Below, in pieces: positions 6,395 to 14,866 of a stretch of 25,372 nt of DNA (position 1 is its first letter; the number at the start of each line of letters is the position of its first letter). The stretch is taken from assembly GCF_030651745.1 (NCBI RefSeq), contig NZ_JAUSCC010000071.1:1-25372 (forward strand), read 5' to 3'. The notes below the pieces were generated by a model that saw only the letters and a list, made by a program, of their open reading frames with translations, was not told the DNA's origin and did no database searches. This stretch comes from Methylophaga sp. (GTDB lineage Bacteria > Pseudomonadota > Gammaproteobacteria > Nitrosococcales > Methylophagaceae). Position numbers and translations under genes: made by a program.

Positions 6395-8042
6395 TCTGTT
6401 TTTGCACCCCATCATAACGGCGCAACCAGGGTGATACTTTATTCAAAGGTGAAGGCCATTGTTTACTGGAACGCATTGCCACATCCCTGGATGGATACAC
6501 TCCATAAATCAAGGCGTACCAGACTTTATCGTCACGCATGCTCTCAAAAATCGCCACATTACCGGTGAGTGAGTGCTTTTTCACAAATCTTTCTATTTCA
6601 GCCCGATCCCATGAGCCCATTAATTGAAAAGTAAAAGCTTTTCCTGATTGCTGTAACACCCAGTCTTTATCTTTCACTGTCGTGTCAATCAATGAGGTGT
6701 CGGCCTTCACTGATGCAGCTGGTGGTGGAATTAATTCAACAGGCTTAATCGCTTCAGCTTTTTGAGTCGATTGTTGCTGGTTCACTGCGGTATCAGTTTG
6801 CGTATTTTCAGCCGCATTATTTTTCGCAGCATCTTTGGTAGCAATTGCCGTAATTGATTCCGCTGGAATGATCTCTGTCTCGAGTATTTCTGCTGGGAGT
6901 TCAGGTTCAGCCATAACAGACTCAAGCTCCACGGCTTGTTCTGGTTCAAACTCTGGAAGGTCAGTCTCAGGGTCTGCAACCGTTTGTTCCAACTCATCGA
7001 GCAGTTCCATTAATTCCAAACGGTCTGCTTCGGCAACACTGGTTAACTCTTCTGGTTCGCTGACCACCACCATGGGCAGCTGTTCAGTTAATTGGTTATT
7101 GCTGACCACATCATCCTGAATAGCGTCTTTATCAGAAACAAACCAGTCGTTTATCTGCTGCTGATAAATCAGAATCGTTGCTAACAAAACTCCTACCGGC
7201 GCAAGTCCAAACCATTTATTCCATTTAAAGCTTATTTTATTGAGTCTGGGCTTTATCGTCGGGAGTTTAAAACTAAGCGGAAGCTGCAGTTGTCTGGATT
7301 TCCCCTGGCCGAGTAAAAACTGATGCGCCGCTTGATTCAGTTTCGCCGGATTACCCGCTGACTGACGCTGCATCCGCACCAATGCTCTTTCATTAAAAGG
7401 ACTATCCCCATTGAAACCAGCCCCTTGCAGCCTTTGTAATAAATAGGCGGCGGTTTCCATGGGGGGGATCGGACTCAGCATTAATGATTGAATACGATCG
7501 TTTTCCGTAGTAAAGGCATCTGCCATCACATCGGTTAAAACGGCCCGCCATAAAAATCTGTCACCATGCTGCCAGTCAAGCCAGGTTTTTAATTGGAGAC
7601 GTAACGGCTCAGCCAGTTTACTGACATCATCAATCAACAAAACCGGTCGTATTTGTAACGCTTGCAGCTGTTGTAATCGCTGCTGCAACAGCTGCAAATT
7701 ATTACTGCCTAGGGTATTTTCCTGAGGAGCACCAAATACCTGTAAACACCGGCTGACCATAAACTGAATGGTCAATGACGGTTCTGCCTGAATAAAGCAA
7801 AAACGCAGATCATCACCGCCCAGATTCATTAAGGCTTTTAATGCGGTAGTTTTTCCTATTCCTTTGGCGCCATAAAGAAACGGAATTTTATCGCTGGCTC
7901 TAAGCAGATGGAGCACTAAATCAAGGCGCTGCTTAATTTCCGGTCCCAGGTACAAACCGGCCTCTGTCACTTCAGCTTTAAAAGGATTGCTCTGAAGTGC
8001 TAATCTCGAAATATATTTGGGTTCAGCTGCCGCTGCCTTCAT
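6369..8042 (-). CDS. damX: DamX-like protein: AAA ATPase, TM segment, acidic linker, SPOR domain
   Basis: A 557-residue inner-membrane protein of cell division. An N-terminal ExeA/AAA-type ATPase region has Walker A YGAKGIGKTTAL (near 57-68) and Walker B VLLIDDV (near 134-140). One hydrophobic segment follows (FGLAPVGVLLATILIY, near 279-294), then a long Glu/Pro-rich, probably periplasmic linker, and a C-terminal SPOR domain (FTFQLMGSWDRAEIERFV through VSPWLRRYDGVQ) that would bind denuded septal peptidoglycan. It follows aroB as in other gammaproteobacteria. ATG 8042, eight bases after the aroB stop and preceded by GAG, is preferred; an in-frame TTG at 8054 overlapping the aroB stop is an alternative. 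At 557 residues it is longer than E. coli DamX, mainly in the linker. Its stop lies inside mfnA. Confidence 0.88.
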   Translation of the reverse strand: MKAAAAEPKYISRLALQSNPFKAEVTEAGLYLGPEIKQRLDLVLHLLRASDKIPFLYGAKGIGKTTALKALMNLGGDDLRFCFIQAEPSLTIQFMVSRCLQVFGAPQENTLGSNNLQLLQQRLQQLQALQIRPVLLIDDVSKLAEPLRLQLKTWLDWQHGDRFLWRAVLTDVMADAFTTENDRIQSLMLSPIPPMETAAYLLQRLQGAGFNGDSPFNERALVRMQRQSAGNPAKLNQAAHQFLLGQGKSRQLQLPLSFKLPTIKPRLNKISFKWNKWFGLAPVGVLLATILIYQQQINDWFVSDKDAIQDDVVSNNQLTEQLPMVVVSEPEELTSVAEADRLELMELLDELEQTVADPETDLPEFEPEQAVELESVMAEPELPAEILETEIIPAESITAIATKDAAKNNAAENTQTDTAVNQQQSTQKAEAIKPVELIPPPAASVKADTSLIDTTVKDKDWVLQQSGKAFTFQLMGSWDRAEIERFVKKHSLTGNVAIFESMRDDKVWYALIYGVYPSRDVAMRSSKQWPSPLNKVSPWLRRYDGVQKQITENAPAR

Positions 8043-8050
8043 TGCATTAC

Positions 8051-9139
8051 TCAATTTCCAGCAGTAAATTTATTCAATGTTTCAGCCAGTGCTTGGGCAT
8101 CGTAATCATCGGAAATAATCGCCTGACCAATATCGCGTAATAACACCAGACGGATCAGTCCATCCTGAACTTTTTTATCGACAGACATCAAGTCCATAAA
8201 GTCGGCTGAACTTAAATTTCCGGGAACAGTAACCGGCAAATTAGCCGCGATCATAATCGACTGAATTCTATTGACGGTCTCTTCACTGAGCCAGCCCATG
8301 CGTTGTGATAAATCCGCCGCCATCACCATGCCTATTGCAATAGCCTCACCATGCAGACAATGACCGTAACCACAGCCAGTCTCAATAGCATGTCCGAATG
8401 TATGTCCAAGGTTCAACAGTGCTCGCACACCTTGCTCACGCTCGTCATCAGCGACTATCGTGGCTTTATCCTGACAGGAGCGTGCAATCGCTTGTGCCAA
8501 TGCCGTCGAATTTCGCTCCATCAGCAATGACATGTTCTGTTCCAGCCAATCAAAAAACTCGGCATCATTGATCAGTCCATATTTAATGACTTCAGCCAGA
8601 CCAGAGGAAAACTGCCGATCATCCAAAGTATTTAAGGTGGCGGTATCTGCCAGCACACACTGTGGTTGATAAAACGCACCAATCATATTTTTGCCAAGCG
8701 GATGATTTACCGCCGTTTTGCCACCGACAGAAGAATCAACTTGCGAAAGCAATGTGGTAGGAACTTGGATAAATGGCACACCACGTTGGTAACATGCCGC
8801 GGCAAACCCCGCCATATCTCCGATAACACCACCACCGAGAGCAATGATCGTTACTTGGCGAGACAACCGTGCTTCCAATAATCTATCAAAAATTTGCTGC
8901 ATCACTGCCAGCGTTTTGTATTGTTCCCCATCCGGCAATATCGCAACCTCAACTCGATAATCGACTAAAGCCGTCTTCACGACATCCAGATACAACGGTG
9001 CCACAGTTTCATTGGTGACAATCAAAACTTCCTTGCCACGAATATGGGCACCAAACAAGCTGCTTTCAGCAAGCAAATCTTCGCCGATGTAGATAGGATA
9101 ACTGCGTTCACCGAGCGCAACTTGAAGTGTATTCATCAT
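8051..9139 (-). CDS. aroB: 3-dehydroquinate synthase
   Basis: Second step of the shikimate pathway: DAHP to 3-dehydroquinate, requiring NAD and a divalent metal, in the cytoplasm. The 362-residue length matches E. coli AroB. The NAD-binding segment [21 protein letters not shown] (100-120) and [19 protein letters not shown] (127-145) are present, as are the metal ligands Glu183 (LAEVIKYG), His246 ([11 protein letters not shown]) and His263 ([10 protein letters not shown]). There are two consecutive ATGs; the first (9137-9139) overlaps the aroK stop as ATGA, and the second directly follows it. It is co-transcribed with aroK upstream and damX downstream. Products feed chorismate, the substrate of PabB in this window. 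Confidence 0.97.
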   Translation of the reverse strand: MMNTLQVALGERSYPIYIGEDLLAESSLFGAHIRGKEVLIVTNETVAPLYLDVVKTALVDYRVEVAILPDGEQYKTLAVMQQIFDRLLEARLSRQVTIIALGGGVIGDMAGFAAACYQRGVPFIQVPTTLLSQVDSSVGGKTAVNHPLGKNMIGAFYQPQCVLADTATLNTLDDRQFSSGLAEVIKYGLINDAEFFDWLEQNMSLLMERNSTALAQAIARSCQDKATIVADDEREQGVRALLNLGHTFGHAIETGCGYGHCLHGEAIAIGMVMAADLSQRMGWLSEETVNRIQSIMIAANLPVTVPGNLSSADFMDLMSVDKKVQDGLIRLVLLRDIGQAIISDDYDAQALAETLNKFTAGN

Positions 9140-9669
9140 AATTCGATATCTTTTGTTTTTAATTGTTGCAGTTGTTTTATAACAGCGTTAACGGTTCGGG
9201 CGACTGACTGATCGCCGGTTTGTAAAACCACATCCGCCACTTCCCGATATAAGGGATCACGTTGCGCCATAAGCAGCTTAATTTGTTGGCGGCGATCACC
9301 TACCTGTAGTAATGGCCGACTGGTATCGCGGGAGGTGCGACGAAACAGTTGCTCTGCCGTTGCGGCCAGATATACGACTTTGCCGCGCTTCAAATTACGC
9401 CGGTTTTCCTCCGCAAGAACAGCTCCGCCACCTGTTGCCAGCACGATATTTTCCATCGCTGTGAGTTCAGCAATAATCTTTTGTTCTCGCTCTCTGAAGC
9501 CTGCCTCACCTTCCATTTCAAAAATCCATGAAATAGACACGCCGGTGCGTTTTTCAATCTCACGATCACTATCAAAGAACTTGAGATGCAGCTTTTTAGC
9601 AAGCTGTCGGCCAATGGTCGACTTTCCAGACCCCATCGGTCCCACCAGAAATATATTACCTGAAATCAC
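9136..9669 (-). CDS. aroK: Shikimate kinase
   Basis: Phosphorylates shikimate at the 3-hydroxyl using ATP. The 177-residue P-loop protein has Walker [12 protein letters not shown] (10-20), shikimate-binding [12 protein letters not shown] (32-43, Asp35) and Arg59 in [17 protein letters not shown] (79-84), the lid arginine in SRDTSRPLL (Arg118) and [11 protein letters not shown] (Arg137). Length is typical of AroK. The start is GTG (9667-9669); no in-frame ATG closer to NIFLVGPMG exists, and a GAG eleven bases upstream is the only ribosome-binding hint. It is followed by aroB with an ATGA junction. It lies 85 bases downstream of pilQ with a terminator-like hairpin between. Confidence 0.96.
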   Translation of the reverse strand: MISGNIFLVGPMGSGKSTIGRQLAKKLHLKFFDSDREIEKRTGVSISWIFEMEGEAGFREREQKIIAELTAMENIVLATGGGAVLAEENRRNLKRGKVVYLAATAEQLFRRTSRDTSRPLLQVGDRRQQIKLLMAQRDPLYREVADVVLQTGDQSVARTVNAVIKQLQQLKTKDIEL

Positions 9670-9700
9670 GCGGCTAATGACTCAACTGTTTATCGTGAAA

Positions 9701-9732
9701 AAAAAACCGGACCATAACAGATCCGGTTTTTT
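9701..9732 (-). terminator. Bidirectional-type terminator between pilQ and aroK
   Basis: The arms AAAAAACCGGA (9701-9711) and TCCGGTTTTTT (9722-9732) are perfectly complementary around a 10-base loop. Additional A residues at 9698-9700 extend the U-tract on the minus-strand transcript. It starts about 22 bases after the pilQ stop and should terminate the pilMNOPQ transcript at least in part. Only 31 bases remain before the aroK start, and I see no convincing aroK promoter there. Confidence 0.82.
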
Positions 9733-9754
9733 ATCTTAACTGAAAAAGCTGGAT

Positions 9755-11902
9755 TTAATAATCCATACCTTCCTTAATAATTTTCGGCGTCACAAAAACT
9801 AACAACTCACGTTGACGATTTTCATTCAAATCATTTTTGAACAGGAAACCGACATAGGGTAAGTCGCCAAAGAATGGAACTCGTGTAGAAGTCTGGGTGG
9901 TGGTTTGTTCATAAATCCCCCCCAATACAACCGTTTCGCCGTTATCAACCAACACCTGTGTACGAACACTTCGGGTATCGATACTCGGTACACCTAAGAA
10001 AACAGCACCCACCTCATCTTTATTGACTTCCAGATCCATCACAATTCGATCATCCGGGGTTATCTGTGGCGTAACATCCAGCTTTAACAACGCTTCTTTA
10101 AATGAAACAGAAGTCGCACCACTTGAAGAAGCTTCCTGATAGGGGATCTCGGTACCTTGCTCAATTGTTGCTTGTTTTTGATTCGAAGTGATAACCCTTG
10201 GACTGGAAACAATCTCGCCTTTACCCTCTTCCTGCATCGCCGATAATTCAAGCTCCAATACAGCGCCCAAAGGTAGTTTTGCCAAGGCAAGAGCTATTGT
10301 TCCTGCGGGGTTTGATGCCGGTAAATTCACATTCAAGTCCTGGCCACGCACACCAGTAGAATTAGTAGGCAGTACAGAATTGGTATTTGTTGCAGGAACC
10401 TGCAACCCTTCAAGTGAACCGGAAGTACCAGCGCCTAATGTTCCACTCCGTGCAGAGGCTCCAAAACGCACCCCAAGCTCTTTAGCAAAATCGTTATTCG
10501 CAATAACAATACGTGACTCGATCAACACCTGACGTACAGGAATATCCAATTTCTCGATCAACTTACGCACATCGGCCAGATTTCTGGCGGTATCACGTAG
10601 TAATAAGGAATTGGTCCGTTGATCAACCACCACGCTACCACGGTTTGAAAGGAAACCACCGGCACTGCCAGCTGCTGTCGTTTGTCCCTGAGTGGTCGTT
10701 AAAATAGCTGCCATTTCTGTTGCTTTGGCAAAATTAACTTCGAATATTTCAGAGTAAAGCGGTTCCAGTTCTACCAGCTGCTTTCTGGCTTCCAGTTCCT
10801 GTTTTTCACGTGCGGCAATCTCTGCTGCTGGCGCAATCAACATCACATTACCATTTTGGCGCATTCCCAAACCTTTGGTTTTCAGAATGATATCCAGCGC
10901 TTGATCCCAGGGCACATTTTTCAATCGTAAGGTTAAATTACCAGTCACCGTGTCACTGGTGACGAGATTCATGCCATTAAAATCGGCCAATAACTGTAAT
11001 ACCGCCCTCACCTCAATATTCTGGAAATTTAATGAGAGTTTTTCACCTTCAAAACCAAACTCGCTCTCAGAAGTGTCTGCAGTACTTTCGGCGACAGGTT
11101 TAACCTCAACGACCAGCATATCGCCGGACTGGTATGCCAGATGCTCAAATTTACCAGTGGTGGTCAACACCAATCGCGTACCTTCAGGAGTTTGCATGCT
11201 GTCGATAAGATGCACTGGGGTGGCAAAATCCAATACATCCAAACGGCGCTGTAATTTGCCAGGTAAAGTCACACCCGGTAAATCCACAACTAAATCACCA
11301 CGTTCACGACGCACTTCTAATGAGGTGTTTTCATTTTGTAACGCTACCATCAATCTGGCTTCGCCCTGTTCTCCGCGGCGAAAATCAATATCAGTAACGG
11401 CATTACCTGATCGTGAAGTAGAAGGTGAAGCTGTAGAACCCGTGCGGGCACTTGCAACAGAAGTATTGTCATTCAACATGACTTTGACCACATTGCCTTC
11501 AACTTCGACCTGATAAGGCAGTTTACGTAATAAGTTGATGACCATGCGAGTACGTTCGCCTGCTTCAACAGTTGCAATACTGCGAGTCTGACCGCTGTTA
11601 ATTTGTTTAGTCGTTTCACTTAATTTATTGCTGACACCTCGAAAGTCGAGCACAATTCGGGCCGGTTCATCAGTAGCAAAACTCTCAGGAGTCTCAACGG
11701 CTTCAGAAAATGTCAGAGTGATGAGTCCTTTGTTTCCGGAAAGTGTTGAGTAATCCAGTGACTGTAATTCGTTTGCTGAAACGAAGCCGCTGAAAATCAA
11801 TAATGAGAACATTCCCAAGTTGGACCGCCACCGTTCAAATATTGTTTTATCTGTAGATGTCATGACTTGCCGCCGTGTGAATTTTATTGGGTATTTGCTC
11901 AT
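9755..11902 (-). CDS. pilQ: Type IV pilus secretin PilQ
   Basis: Outer-membrane secretin forming the pore through which the type IV pilus extends. The protein is about 715 residues. An N-terminal signal peptide ends near FSGFVSA|NELQSL. Two AMIN (peptidoglycan-binding) regions follow, the first with ITLTFSEAVETPESF and RIVLDFRGV, the second after DIDFRRGEQGEARLMVAL. Next come the secretin/TonB short N-terminal domain (SLNFQNIEVRAVLQLLADFN) and NolW-type segment, then the secretin core (RQVLIESRIVIANNDFAKEL to FFGDLPYVGFLFKNDLNENR and ELLVFVTPKII). Two adjacent ATGs (11905, 11902) are possible; AGGA spacing favours the second. An ATG at 11863 would give a shorter, more usual signal peptide. 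It is the last gene of pilMNOPQ, 13 bases after pilP. Confidence 0.96.
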   Translation of the reverse strand: MSKYPIKFTRRQVMTSTDKTIFERWRSNLGMFSLLIFSGFVSANELQSLDYSTLSGNKGLITLTFSEAVETPESFATDEPARIVLDFRGVSNKLSETTKQINSGQTRSIATVEAGERTRMVINLLRKLPYQVEVEGNVVKVMLNDNTSVASARTGSTASPSTSRSGNAVTDIDFRRGEQGEARLMVALQNENTSLEVRRERGDLVVDLPGVTLPGKLQRRLDVLDFATPVHLIDSMQTPEGTRLVLTTTGKFEHLAYQSGDMLVVEVKPVAESTADTSESEFGFEGEKLSLNFQNIEVRAVLQLLADFNGMNLVTSDTVTGNLTLRLKNVPWDQALDIILKTKGLGMRQNGNVMLIAPAAEIAAREKQELEARKQLVELEPLYSEIFEVNFAKATEMAAILTTTQGQTTAAGSAGGFLSNRGSVVVDQRTNSLLLRDTARNLADVRKLIEKLDIPVRQVLIESRIVIANNDFAKELGVRFGASARSGTLGAGTSGSLEGLQVPATNTNSVLPTNSTGVRGQDLNVNLPASNPAGTIALALAKLPLGAVLELELSAMQEEGKGEIVSSPRVITSNQKQATIEQGTEIPYQEASSSGATSVSFKEALLKLDVTPQITPDDRIVMDLEVNKDEVGAVFLGVPSIDTRSVRTQVLVDNGETVVLGGIYEQTTTQTSTRVPFFGDLPYVGFLFKNDLNENRQRELLVFVTPKIIKEGMDY

Positions 11903-11915
11903 CATTTCCTGGCCC

Positions 11916-12470
11916 TTAATTTATCTCAACGACGGGTACTGTCGTCTCACGTTCGTTATAGCCATTTCCTTCAGCTACGATTTCTTTTAGTGTCAGATAG
12001 GTTTCACTAATTTCAACAATCTGCCCATGGTTCATTCCCATGTAATTGCCAATTTGAACTCGATGTATGGTGCTATCGGGAGCTCGAATTAATGCCCAAA
12101 TACTTTCCTGCTCCAACGTGCCGACATATTGCAGATCCGACAGCGAATAACTTTCCAATAATTCTTTCCTTCGGTTTTCATTCGGCTGAACACCGTTCTG
12201 AACCGATTGTTCCGGCTCAGGCTCAGGAACATCAATAACGGTTGGTACAAAAGGATCACGTAAACCAGCCGCCGAATAGCTGAATTTCTCATACGGTTTC
12301 ATCACCGGTATCGGAGGGATATCGACTTGTTGGCGTGCTTTGACTTCTTCTACGTAATTTTGCAGGTTATCTTTTTTTGAATCACAGGCTGCCAGCCCCA
12401 TCACCAGTGAGAGCAATATTATCCTGCTGAGGAATGATTGAATTGTCATGTTAAAGATCATCACAGGCAT
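11916..12470 (-). CDS. pilP: Type IV pilus assembly lipoprotein PilP
   Basis: Inner-membrane-anchored periplasmic lipoprotein that bridges the PilNO heterodimer to the PilQ secretin. The protein is about 184 residues. Its N-terminus carries a lipoprotein signal peptide with lipobox GLAAC and acylated Cys29, then the PilP signature KPYEKFSYSAAGLRDPFVPT and a beta-rich C-terminal domain (LSDLQYVGTLEQESIWALIR, VQIGNYMGMNHGQI). Two adjacent ATGs exist: 12473 overlaps the pilO stop as ATGA, while 12470 is better spaced from AAGGG and was chosen. A later ATG (codon 8 of this model) would also keep the signal peptide. Gene order pilM-N-O-P-Q confirms identity. Confidence 0.95.
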   Translation of the reverse strand: MPVMIFNMTIQSFLSRIILLSLVMGLAACDSKKDNLQNYVEEVKARQQVDIPPIPVMKPYEKFSYSAAGLRDPFVPTVIDVPEPEPEQSVQNGVQPNENRRKELLESYSLSDLQYVGTLEQESIWALIRAPDSTIHRVQIGNYMGMNHGQIVEISETYLTLKEIVAEGNGYNERETTVPVVEIN

Positions 12471-13057
12471 CATTTCCCTTGCTCATCAAAATACCGATAA
12501 GTTTTGGCGGTAATATCCATCGTCATATTGCCACTGGTGGTCAACGGGCCCATTTTGAAGTTATGCAAAGTCACAATTCGCGGCAAAGCAGCGATGCCAC
12601 TGACAAACTCAGCAAATTGATGATATGACCCCGTCACACGCATGGTGATTGGCAGTTCGATATAGAAGTCTATCGGCCGCTCTTCTTCCGGCTTGAACAA
12701 TTCAAATTCCAGTCCGTTGACCAATCCGGTACGCGATATATCGACCAGCAAATCAGCTACTTCGCTTTTTCTTGGTAATTGCTGCAACATGGAAGCGAAC
12801 GATACTTCCATTTCTTTCATTTGTTCTTTGTAAGCTTCCAGATTGACCGCTTTACTTTGTTTTATTTCAAAGCTCGTACGCAGTTCGGCTTCAGTTTGTT
12901 CCAGCCGAGTCAACTGAGTGCGTTTGTCCTTAATTAAAAAATAATAGCCGGCACCCCAAACCAACGCACAAATCAACACTGCCGCAACAACTTTCCCTAC
13001 CAGCGGCCATTCACCACTTTCATTGAAGTCAATATCATTTATTGAAGGAATATCCAT
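12470..13057 (-). CDS. pilO: Type IV pilus inner-membrane protein PilO
   Basis: A 195-residue bitopic inner-membrane protein that pairs with PilN in the pilus alignment complex. A short cytoplasmic N-terminus (SINDIDFNESGEWPLVGK) is followed by one membrane segment (VVAAVLICALVWGAGYYFLI, residues 23-42), a coiled-coil region (near 45-95) and a ferredoxin-like periplasmic domain with ELPITMRVTGSYHQFAEFVS and LPRIVTLHNFKMGP, typical of PilO. It starts two bases after the pilN stop and ends at the pilP start, consistent with one translationally coupled operon. Confidence 0.95.
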   Translation of the reverse strand: MDIPSINDIDFNESGEWPLVGKVVAAVLICALVWGAGYYFLIKDKRTQLTRLEQTEAELRTSFEIKQSKAVNLEAYKEQMKEMEVSFASMLQQLPRKSEVADLLVDISRTGLVNGLEFELFKPEEERPIDFYIELPITMRVTGSYHQFAEFVSGIAALPRIVTLHNFKMGPLTTSGNMTMDITAKTYRYFDEQGK

Positions 13058-13059
13058 GA

Positions 13060-13620
13060 TTATTGCTCCTCATCCGTTTTGACTTTGGATTCATTCACTT
13101 CCACGGTGAATTGACGGATGGCATCATCCCGCGAGGATGTACGCTGCACGATACGGAGTTTTGATTCACTGAATTCCGGATCTTGATCAAGTTGATTCAT
13201 CAGTACTGATACCCTGGCATTGGTCTGAGCTACACCTTGCACAATCAATTTATCGCCTTCACGGGTTAAAACTTGAAGATGAGTTCCTTCAGGTACCGTT
13301 CTGACCAGGGAATCAAACACTTTCACTACTTTCGGTCGACTCTGCTGCAAATCCTGAATGACCTGCATTCTGGCCAGTAATCGATCACGTTTTTTCTCTA
13401 AGTCCTGAATTTCTTTAATTTGTATATCGAGTTTGGTGATTTCCTGTTGCAGAAAATTATTACGTTGGTTTTGTTCACTTAACAGCCCGTTCATGTAGCT
13501 GGTAAAAAAGTAAAAAACCAGTATCGCAAATGCAAGCGTGAGCCCCATTGCAATATAAAATTGTTTTTGCCGTTCCTGACGTTTTTCTTCACGCCATGGC
13601 AGAAGATTGATATGTGCCAT
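13060..13620 (-). CDS. pilN: Type IV pilus inner-membrane protein PilN
   Basis: A 186-residue bitopic protein. Its N-terminal MAHINLLPWREEKR is the conserved cytoplasmic INLLPxR tail that docks into the PilM groove. A membrane segment follows (FYIAMGLTLAFAILVFYFF, near 21-39), then a coiled coil (near 48-95) and a compact periplasmic domain (LVRTVPEGTHLQVLTREGDKL, SVLMNQLDQDPEFS) that dimerises with PilO. The start overlaps the pilM stop by one base (TAATG), which suggests coupled translation of the two interacting proteins. Confidence 0.95.
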   Translation of the reverse strand: MAHINLLPWREEKRQERQKQFYIAMGLTLAFAILVFYFFTSYMNGLLSEQNQRNNFLQQEITKLDIQIKEIQDLEKKRDRLLARMQVIQDLQQSRPKVVKVFDSLVRTVPEGTHLQVLTREGDKLIVQGVAQTNARVSVLMNQLDQDPEFSESKLRIVQRTSSRDDAIRQFTVEVNESKVKTDEEQ

Positions 13621-14678
13621 TAGTCAAAGCTCCTCATGGCCAGCCCGCACGCTATCATCATTGATGGGGCATCATTACTCAGTGCTTGAACTTTAACTCG
13701 GGAGCCTAAGGCCATATCTGTAAAAGGGTTTGCGACTGATGTAGAGGTGCCAGTTTCTGCTTCAACTATCTGATCAACTCCATCAATAGACGCACAACCA
13801 CCGGCGATTATAATGTGGTCAATTGACTGATACTGACTGGAAGCGGAAAAGAAAAACTGCAAGGCCCTGGTAATGGTAACCGCCATAGAACGTTTAAACG
13901 GTTCCAACACTTTGGGCAGATAATCATCGGGCAGACTGCCATCTTTTTTGGCGCGACCAGCTTCCTGATAAGACATGCCGTAATAACGCTCAATATCTTC
14001 GGTAAGCATTCTGCCGCCAAACGTTTGTTCGCGGGTGAACACAATTTTGCCATTGACCAGAACATGCAAGGTGGTGACATTCGCCCCGACATCAGCCACA
14101 GCAACCGTTAAGCCATTGCCTTGGTTGGGTAATTGTCTGGCTATCAATGAAAAAGCATTTTCGACAGTGTAGGCCTCGACATCAACCAAGCGTGGTTTCA
14201 GTCCGGCTTTTTCCAGTACCGTTGTTCTGGCATCAACATTCTCACGACGTGAGGCTGCCAGTAACACATCAACAGCATCGGCATCAGCAGCAGATGGGCC
14301 TAATACCTCAAAATCGAGGCGTACTTCATCAAGTGGATAAGGAATATAATTTTCTGCTTCTAACATCACATTCTCTTCCATATCACGTTCTGAAATGGAA
14401 GCCGGAAAAGAAACAACTTTAGTGATAGCGGAGTTAGCTGATACGGCTACAGCCGCGTCTTTGGATTTGGTGCCCGAACGTTTCACCGCTCGTTTTATCG
14501 CGCCGGCCACTTCATCGCTATTCTCAATACGGCCTTCTACCACAGCATTTACAGGTAACGGTTCAACTGCATAGGATTCTACGGTGTAACGATCACCGCG
14601 TTTATTAAGCTCCAACAGCTTCACCACCGAAGAGCTGATATCTATCCCTAGTAGCGGGGATTTTTTAGGTCCAAACAT
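13620..14678 (-). CDS. pilM: Type IV pilus actin-like ATPase PilM
   Basis: Cytoplasmic actin-fold ATPase that binds the PilN tail and anchors the pilus alignment complex. 352 residues from ATG 14678. This start was preferred because PilM proteins begin MFG...PLLGIDISSSVVKLLEL and GGGG lies 7 bases upstream; an in-frame ATG at 14696 would add six atypical residues. ASKHA phosphate motifs are visible: GIDISSSVVKL (near 11-21), VAVADVGANVTTLHVL, EQTFGGRMLTEDI and HIIIAGGCASIDGVDQIVE. It is the first gene of pilMNOPQ, with a good sigma70 promoter upstream and a divergent PBP1A gene. Confidence 0.95.
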   Translation of the reverse strand: MFGPKKSPLLGIDISSSVVKLLELNKRGDRYTVESYAVEPLPVNAVVEGRIENSDEVAGAIKRAVKRSGTKSKDAAVAVSANSAITKVVSFPASISERDMEENVMLEAENYIPYPLDEVRLDFEVLGPSAADADAVDVLLAASRRENVDARTTVLEKAGLKPRLVDVEAYTVENAFSLIARQLPNQGNGLTVAVADVGANVTTLHVLVNGKIVFTREQTFGGRMLTEDIERYYGMSYQEAGRAKKDGSLPDDYLPKVLEPFKRSMAVTITRALQFFFSASSQYQSIDHIIIAGGCASIDGVDQIVEAETGTSTSVANPFTDMALGSRVKVQALSNDAPSMMIACGLAMRSFD

Positions 14679-14738
14679 GCATCGCCCCAATTCCATCGAA
14701 ATGATGTGTGAAGTACACTTACCTTTGTAAGTTAAAGT

Positions 14739-14766
14739 AGTTTATTAACTATTACTAGGATGTCAA
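14739..14766 (-). promoter_or_regulatory. Predicted sigma70 promoter of pilMNOPQ
   Basis: On the minus strand a perfect -35 TTGACA (14761-14766) is followed after a 16-base spacer by the -10 TAAACT (14739-14744, 4 of 6 matches). This places the transcript start roughly 50-60 bases upstream of the pilM ATG. The leader contains a small perfect inverted repeat, ACTTAC-CTTT-GTAAGT on the plus strand (14717-14732), which may be a hairpin or an operator. Confidence 0.62.
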
Positions 14767-14803
14767 CAACTAATAATGTGACATTTTCCCGAAAATCCAT
14801 TAA

Positions 14804-14832
14804 CTGGCATTATTACGACGTTTATATATACT
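14804..14832 (+). promoter_or_regulatory. Predicted sigma70 promoter of the PBP1A gene
   Basis: The -35 CTGGCA (14804-14809, 4 of 6 matches to TTGACA), a 17-base spacer and the -10 TATACT (14827-14832, 5 of 6) lie 34 bases upstream of the PBP1A ATG, giving a leader of roughly 27 bases. The leader has no clear Shine-Dalgarno sequence. Confidence 0.6.
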
Positions 14833-14866
14833 CTACGGTTTTATTTTTTGCGAACCAAATAATCCA

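Noticed and set aside
6835..7119. Plus-strand serine-rich open frame of 94 codons
   Set aside because: It is the reverse complement of the Glu/Pro-rich DamX linker; the Ser-rich composition is what antisense acidic codons produce, and it has no family similarity.
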